Shown here: positions 43,196 through 45,910 of the stretch, piece by piece
How positions within the stretch are numbered: the stretch's first letter is position 1
How the letters are laid out: each line of letters starts with the position of its first letter
Assembly: GCA_018269075.1 (NCBI GenBank)
Contig: JAFDVJ010000044.1
Location: forward strand, 1-45,910
Length of the DNA: 45,910 bases
Origin: Acidobacteriota bacterium
GTDB lineage: Bacteria > Acidobacteriota > Blastocatellia > Pyrinomonadales > Pyrinomonadaceae
Reading direction: 5' to 3'
Made by a program: the position numbers and the translations under genes
The notes under the pieces: model-generated
Database searches by the model: none
What the model was told of the DNA's origin: nothing
What the model saw: the letters and a program-made list of their open reading frames with translations, nothing else

Positions 43196-44335
43196 CTAGT
43201 TTTTTCCTCTGCGGTTCGTCAGGGACGTCGGGTTATCGAAGAAATAGCCGCTTACAAATAGATTTTTGAAGCTCGGCAGCGACGTGAAAAAGACTTTGAC
43301 GACGCTGTTTTCGGGGATATAGACCTTGACCGGCTGATTGAGATTGAAATAATAACCGAACGGGACATTAAAGAAATTGGTCGGGTAGATCGAAAAATTG
43401 CCGGTCGTCCACGAAAAACTGATCTCGGGGTTGGGATTACCCGCCAGGGACGAATGAAACTGGGTGCAGACGACGAACTCGACGACCAGCGTTTTCCCGG
43501 CCGGAACCGTCACCAACGTTCCGCCGTGCGTCGAAAAACCGCCGACCGAAAAAGGCTGGCGGGCGGGGTTGTCGAGGTCGCGGGTCGCGAGCGGCGAACT
43601 GACGCCGAGCGGCGCGGCGTTCGTGCCGTCACCGGCGAGCGTCGAATCGGTCGTCACGGCGGTCAGGCCGGCCGATGTTTGCTCGCTCCCGTCCGGAAAT
43701 TTGAGGCCGCCGCTCGTCGATTCGATCACGCCGCCGACGGCGAGCGTCGAAGTCGTCGGGGTGGACGTCCCGATCAGAACCGCGCCGCTTTCCTCGTATT
43801 TGACGAATCGCTGCGTCGGCAGGCCGCCGAGTTGATTGGCATTCGCCGCGTTGGCCACCGTGCCCGTCACTTTGTTGCCGTCGAGCGAATTGATCTGCGC
43901 GTTCTGGATGCAGCCGGTGCAGGCATTCGACAGCGCATCCGCCGAGCCGGCCGAATTGCTTTTGACCGCGTAAGGGACGCTGTTTAATTTCTGGCGCGGG
44001 GCGAGCGTCGTGTAAGCGCCCGGATTGCCCGCCGGCCGCACGCCGACTTCGAGAAACAGATTTGCGCCCGAAGCGAACGGGGCTGCTCCGAAATCGAGAA
44101 CGACGGCAAAGACGCCGCCCGCGACGGCGACCGACGAATTGGTGACGGTCGCGCCCTGTTGTGTTCCCTGGCCGGAATTCGGGTTGTCGAACAATTTGAA
44201 CTGCATTTCATAAACACCGTTGGCTGGCGCCGCGCCGTCGTTGAGCCGGCCCTGATAGGTGACGGAGGTCGTCTGCGCATTGATTGACAAAAGCAATGAA
44301 AAACTCAAAATAAAGGCGGTTAATACTTTCTTCAC
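43196..44335 (-). CDS. exported tail-fibre/collagen-like surface protein
   Basis: 379 residues from GTG 44335, set by GGAG six bases upstream. Signal peptide ends near SINAQ. The mature N-terminus, TTSVTYQGRLNDGAAPANGV and YEMQFKLFDN, is a module common at the start of exported phage-tail-fibre-like proteins in environmental bacteria. The middle is Asn/Ala/Thr/Gly-rich (VTGTVANAANANQLGG; STSGGLKFPDGSEQTSAG), as in trimeric fibre shafts. The C-terminal 150 residues form a compact beta-domain (FFTSLPSFKNLFVSGYFF). CTGC near residue 139 could bind metal or form a disulphide. Likely a cell-surface fibre; target unknown. Confidence 0.7.
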   Translation of the reverse strand: MKKVLTAFILSFSLLLSINAQTTSVTYQGRLNDGAAPANGVYEMQFKLFDNPNSGQGTQQGATVTNSSVAVAGGVFAVVLDFGAAPFASGANLFLEVGVRPAGNPGAYTTLAPRQKLNSVPYAVKSNSAGSADALSNACTGCIQNAQINSLDGNKVTGTVANAANANQLGGLPTQRFVKYEESGAVLIGTSTPTTSTLAVGGVIESTSGGLKFPDGSEQTSAGLTAVTTDSTLAGDGTNAAPLGVSSPLATRDLDNPARQPFSVGGFSTHGGTLVTVPAGKTLVVEFVVCTQFHSSLAGNPNPEISFSWTTGNFSIYPTNFFNVPFGYYFNLNQPVKVYIPENSVVKVFFTSLPSFKNLFVSGYFFDNPTSLTNRRGKN

Positions 44336-44487
44336 AATTTACTCCTGAATACCAAAATTTTAAGGCACGAAAGAATTCAGAACGGGGCGACCGGTCGTGA
44401 TGCCGGGGGCGATCACAATTTTGCGGCTTGTCCGGTGGATGGCAACTCTTTCTTTGCCGTGCTCTGACGAGAGCCGACTCCGAAATC

Positions 44488-45063
44488 CTAATTTCCGCCC
44501 GACATCGCGCTGTTGCTTGGCGGTCGGAAGGATTGTCCGCCGGATAAAGGATCTTTATTCGGCGTCATATTCGGCGCGGGGCCGCTGGCCGCGGCACTGT
44601 TCGGGGCGATAATCTCGCCCTCGTTTTTTTTGCCGGTCGGAAGTACGACCATTCTGCCTAATGATTTGCCGATACCGCCGGCGATACCGGTTTCGAGTCC
44701 GCCGATGTCGAGCCAGAAGGGATCGTGATCGACGCCCCAGATCGTCAAATACGCGATCGAACCGCCGATTCCAACCGCCAGCTCGGCCGACATAATCGAG
44801 ACATTTTTATTTAAAAAATCGGTCGGTTTCATCGGTTTCGAGGTTTTGAAAAACGTCGGCGAAAACGTTGACAAGGTGAATGAGCCCGGCAAACCTCCGC
44901 CGAGCGAAATGATGTTGATGAAACACGGAAAATAAAGCTGCGCTTCGACATCGAACAAATCCATCACCAAAATCCCTTTACCGGCGGGACCCTTTCCCAA
45001 AGAAGCCGCCAGACCGGCGGAAATCGCCCACGACACCGAGGGCTTTGGCTGCGTTTCTCCCAT
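44488..45063 (-). CDS. orphan protein with glycine-rich hydrophobic core
   Basis: 191 residues from ATG 45063 with GGAG seven bases upstream. No classical signal peptide. It has hydrophobic Gly-rich stretches (WAISAGLAASLGKGPAGKGI, LAVGIGGSIAYLTIWGVDHD, IGGLETGIAGGIGKSLGRMV) like the strands or amphipathic helices of a pore or lipid-binding protein, and a Pro/Asn/Ser-rich tail ending SGGN. I do not recognise the family. A conserved box (45165-45188) lies 102 bases upstream and recurs upstream of the next gene, so the two may share control. Confidence 0.5.
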   Translation of the reverse strand: MGETQPKPSVSWAISAGLAASLGKGPAGKGILVMDLFDVEAQLYFPCFINIISLGGGLPGSFTLSTFSPTFFKTSKPMKPTDFLNKNVSIMSAELAVGIGGSIAYLTIWGVDHDPFWLDIGGLETGIAGGIGKSLGRMVVLPTGKKNEGEIIAPNSAAASGPAPNMTPNKDPLSGGQSFRPPSNSAMSGGN

Positions 45064-45164
45064 TTTTTTCTCCAGAAATACGAATCGATTTCGAAAAGCC
45101 GGCCGTTCGGGTTTGCCGGTCGGAAATCGAACATTTCGGATAAACTTAAAGGATTCCGGCAGGA

Positions 45165-45188
45165 AATATAACTACCAATTTATGCAGG
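45165..45188. repeat. upstream box, copy 1
   Basis: AATATAACTACCA followed by ATTTATGCAGG. It matches 22 of 24 positions at 45821-45844. On the minus strand it lies 102 bases upstream of the gene starting at 45063. Candidate shared promoter or operator. Confidence 0.6.
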
Positions 45189-45297
45189 GCGGCTCCGGCC
45201 GGAGGTGATTACAAATTAATTGAACTTGGCCGCCGGTCGCCGGTGTCTGCGGTGTCGAAGATTCTTTAGGTTTTTCCATATCGGTATTCCGCCCCAA

Positions 45298-45756
45298 TTA
45301 GTTTTTTCCGGCGGCGGATGACCCGAGCGCCTGCCGCACCTGCTCGTATGCGGCCGTGATATATTCGACCGGCGAAACCGCGATGCCGCTCTGTTCGAGA
45401 TAAAAAGCGGCGACGTCGTTGAGCGCAATGATCGTCCAGAGACAGTTCGTGCCCCATTGTTTGCGTCCCCGCGCCGGGCTTACCCGGCCGTCCTGCGCGA
45501 TGAACATCCGGCGTCCGTAAAGTTCACGCTGTGCATAATTCTGGAAACGGGTGATGCCTTTGGCAGTCTTTTCGTCGAAAGTCCCATACGGCGCGGAAAG
45601 CATCCGCACGTCGAACCATTCGCAGTGGAGCGCGATCGTCATCATCAGCGCCTGCACGATCATCACGTCGTCCGGATTATTGAGCGCTCGCATCGCGCCG
45701 ACCGGCGCGCCGACATTAGCGTATTCCCGGTTCTCGATTGTCTCTATCAAAGCCAC
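45298..45756 (-). CDS. small protein with peptidoglycan-binding-like domain
   Basis: 152 residues from GTG 45756, which has GGAGG (45768-45772) 11 bases upstream; the open frame reaches a TTG at 45777. Segments VGAPVGAMRALNNPDDVMIV, SAPYGTFDEKTAKGITRFQN and FIAQDGRVSPARG follow the layout of peptidoglycan-binding type-1-like domains, in which a (D/N)G.(F/Y)G..T..A(I/V)..FQ core is typical. No signal peptide, so it may work inside a secreted apparatus or the cytoplasm. The rest (LWTIIALNDVAAFYLEQSGI) is helical. Family match is by eye and moderate. Confidence 0.5.
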   Translation of the reverse strand: MALIETIENREYANVGAPVGAMRALNNPDDVMIVQALMMTIALHCEWFDVRMLSAPYGTFDEKTAKGITRFQNYAQRELYGRRMFIAQDGRVSPARGRKQWGTNCLWTIIALNDVAAFYLEQSGIAVSPVEYITAAYEQVRQALGSSAAGKN

Positions 45757-45820
45757 AAAAATAATGTCCTCCGGCAAAATTCGATATGTTCGCCGATAAA
45801 GGTAATGAATTCAAAAGCAA

Positions 45821-45844
45821 AATATAACTACCAGTTTAGGCAGG
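45821..45844. repeat. upstream box, copy 2
   Basis: AATATAACTACCA followed by GTTTAGGCAGG, differing at two positions from 45165-45188. It lies 64 bases upstream of the GTG at 45756, and 21 bases from the end of the next gene on the minus strand. Confidence 0.6.
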
Positions 45845-45865
45845 AGAGAGACATACGATTGCGGT

Positions 45866-45910
45866 TCAAGTGATTCCTTCGCGCAGCGCTTTGGCGACGG
45901 CTTCGGTTTT
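45866..45910 (-). CDS. C-terminal end of a LuxR-type response regulator
   Basis: Fourteen codons enter from the right edge and stop at TGA 45866-45868. The peptide TEAVAKALREGIT matches the end of the LuxR helix-turn-helix (RTEAVAKALREG) of NarL/FixJ-type regulators. Too short to say more. Confidence 0.4.
   Translation of the reverse strand, partial: KTEAVAKALREGIT

Noticed and set aside
45216..45428. Open frame of 70 codons overlapping the peptidoglycan-binding-like gene
   Set aside because: Arg/Pro/His-rich shadow frame without start signals.
45820..45844. Sigma-54 promoter in the shared box (TGG...TTGC on the minus strand)
   Set aside because: The GG-GC spacing is 12 rather than 10 in copy 2, and the GC half is absent at the matching place in copy 1.

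Overview
The window looks like a piece of a GC-rich, Gram-negative, free-living bacterial chromosome, most likely an acidobacterium (Blastocatellia/Pyrinomonadaceae-like). The taxonomic guess is inference, from lipid A/Kdo genes, many exported proteins, an F-type ATPase F0 cluster cut off from F1, and intergenic DNA full of 7-base tandem repeats. No rRNA, tRNA, CRISPR array, phage or intact insertion sequence was recognised.

Layout. 1-5.4 kb: the end of a beta-carbonic anhydrase, two tandem exported glucan-water-dikinase-like proteins, a TPR lipoprotein and a small exported beta-rich protein. 5.5-10.2 kb: efp, waaA (Kdo transferase), a family-2/21 glycosyltransferase and an exported LCAT-like acyltransferase/lipase. 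10.3-11.1 kb: an AT-rich island with an immunity-like gene and the broken end of an upstream gene. 11.4-14.3 kb: the F0 cluster atpZ-atpI-atpB-atpE. 14.4-17.1 kb: a membrane-anchored predicted pseudokinase convergent with lpxK. 17.6-20.9 kb: trpE-trpG-trpD on the minus strand. 21.1-26.2 kb: an exported helical protein, a dienoyl-CoA-reductase-like SDR, a lipoprotein and a SprT-like metalloprotein. 26.4-31.7 kb: the hrcA-grpE-dnaK-dnaJ heat-shock cluster. 32-37.1 kb: a chemoreceptor convergent with a 14-repeat FG-GAP surface protein. 37.9-45.9 kb: accessory genes (two AraC regulators, an esterase, an isochorismatase-like hydrolase, small exported proteins, a phosphoesterase fragment, two orphan genes that share an upstream box).

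The most unusual structure is not a gene. At least ten gaps between genes contain tandem 7-mers (GGATTTC, CTTGAGT, GAGTGGA, GCAAATC, CTTTGAT) or 8- and 16-mers, often as a left arm, a short core and the reverse-complement right arm, so that they could fold into long hairpins. They tend to begin within a few bases of a stop codon, sit between convergent genes, and in places run into reading frames (lpxK interior and 3' end, a lipoprotein signal peptide). Two copies, about 7 kb apart, share the same core. They resemble in principle the heptanucleotide STRR repeats of cyanobacteria, but here they form inverted pairs made from several unrelated 7-mers.

Other points worth attention: EF-P with Asn at the loop tip where a modified Lys or Arg is expected; a c subunit with a signal-like leader; ATP-grasp dikinase-like proteins carrying signal peptides; a kinase-fold protein with HRS in place of HRD; and a TrpD with an altered GTGG motif.
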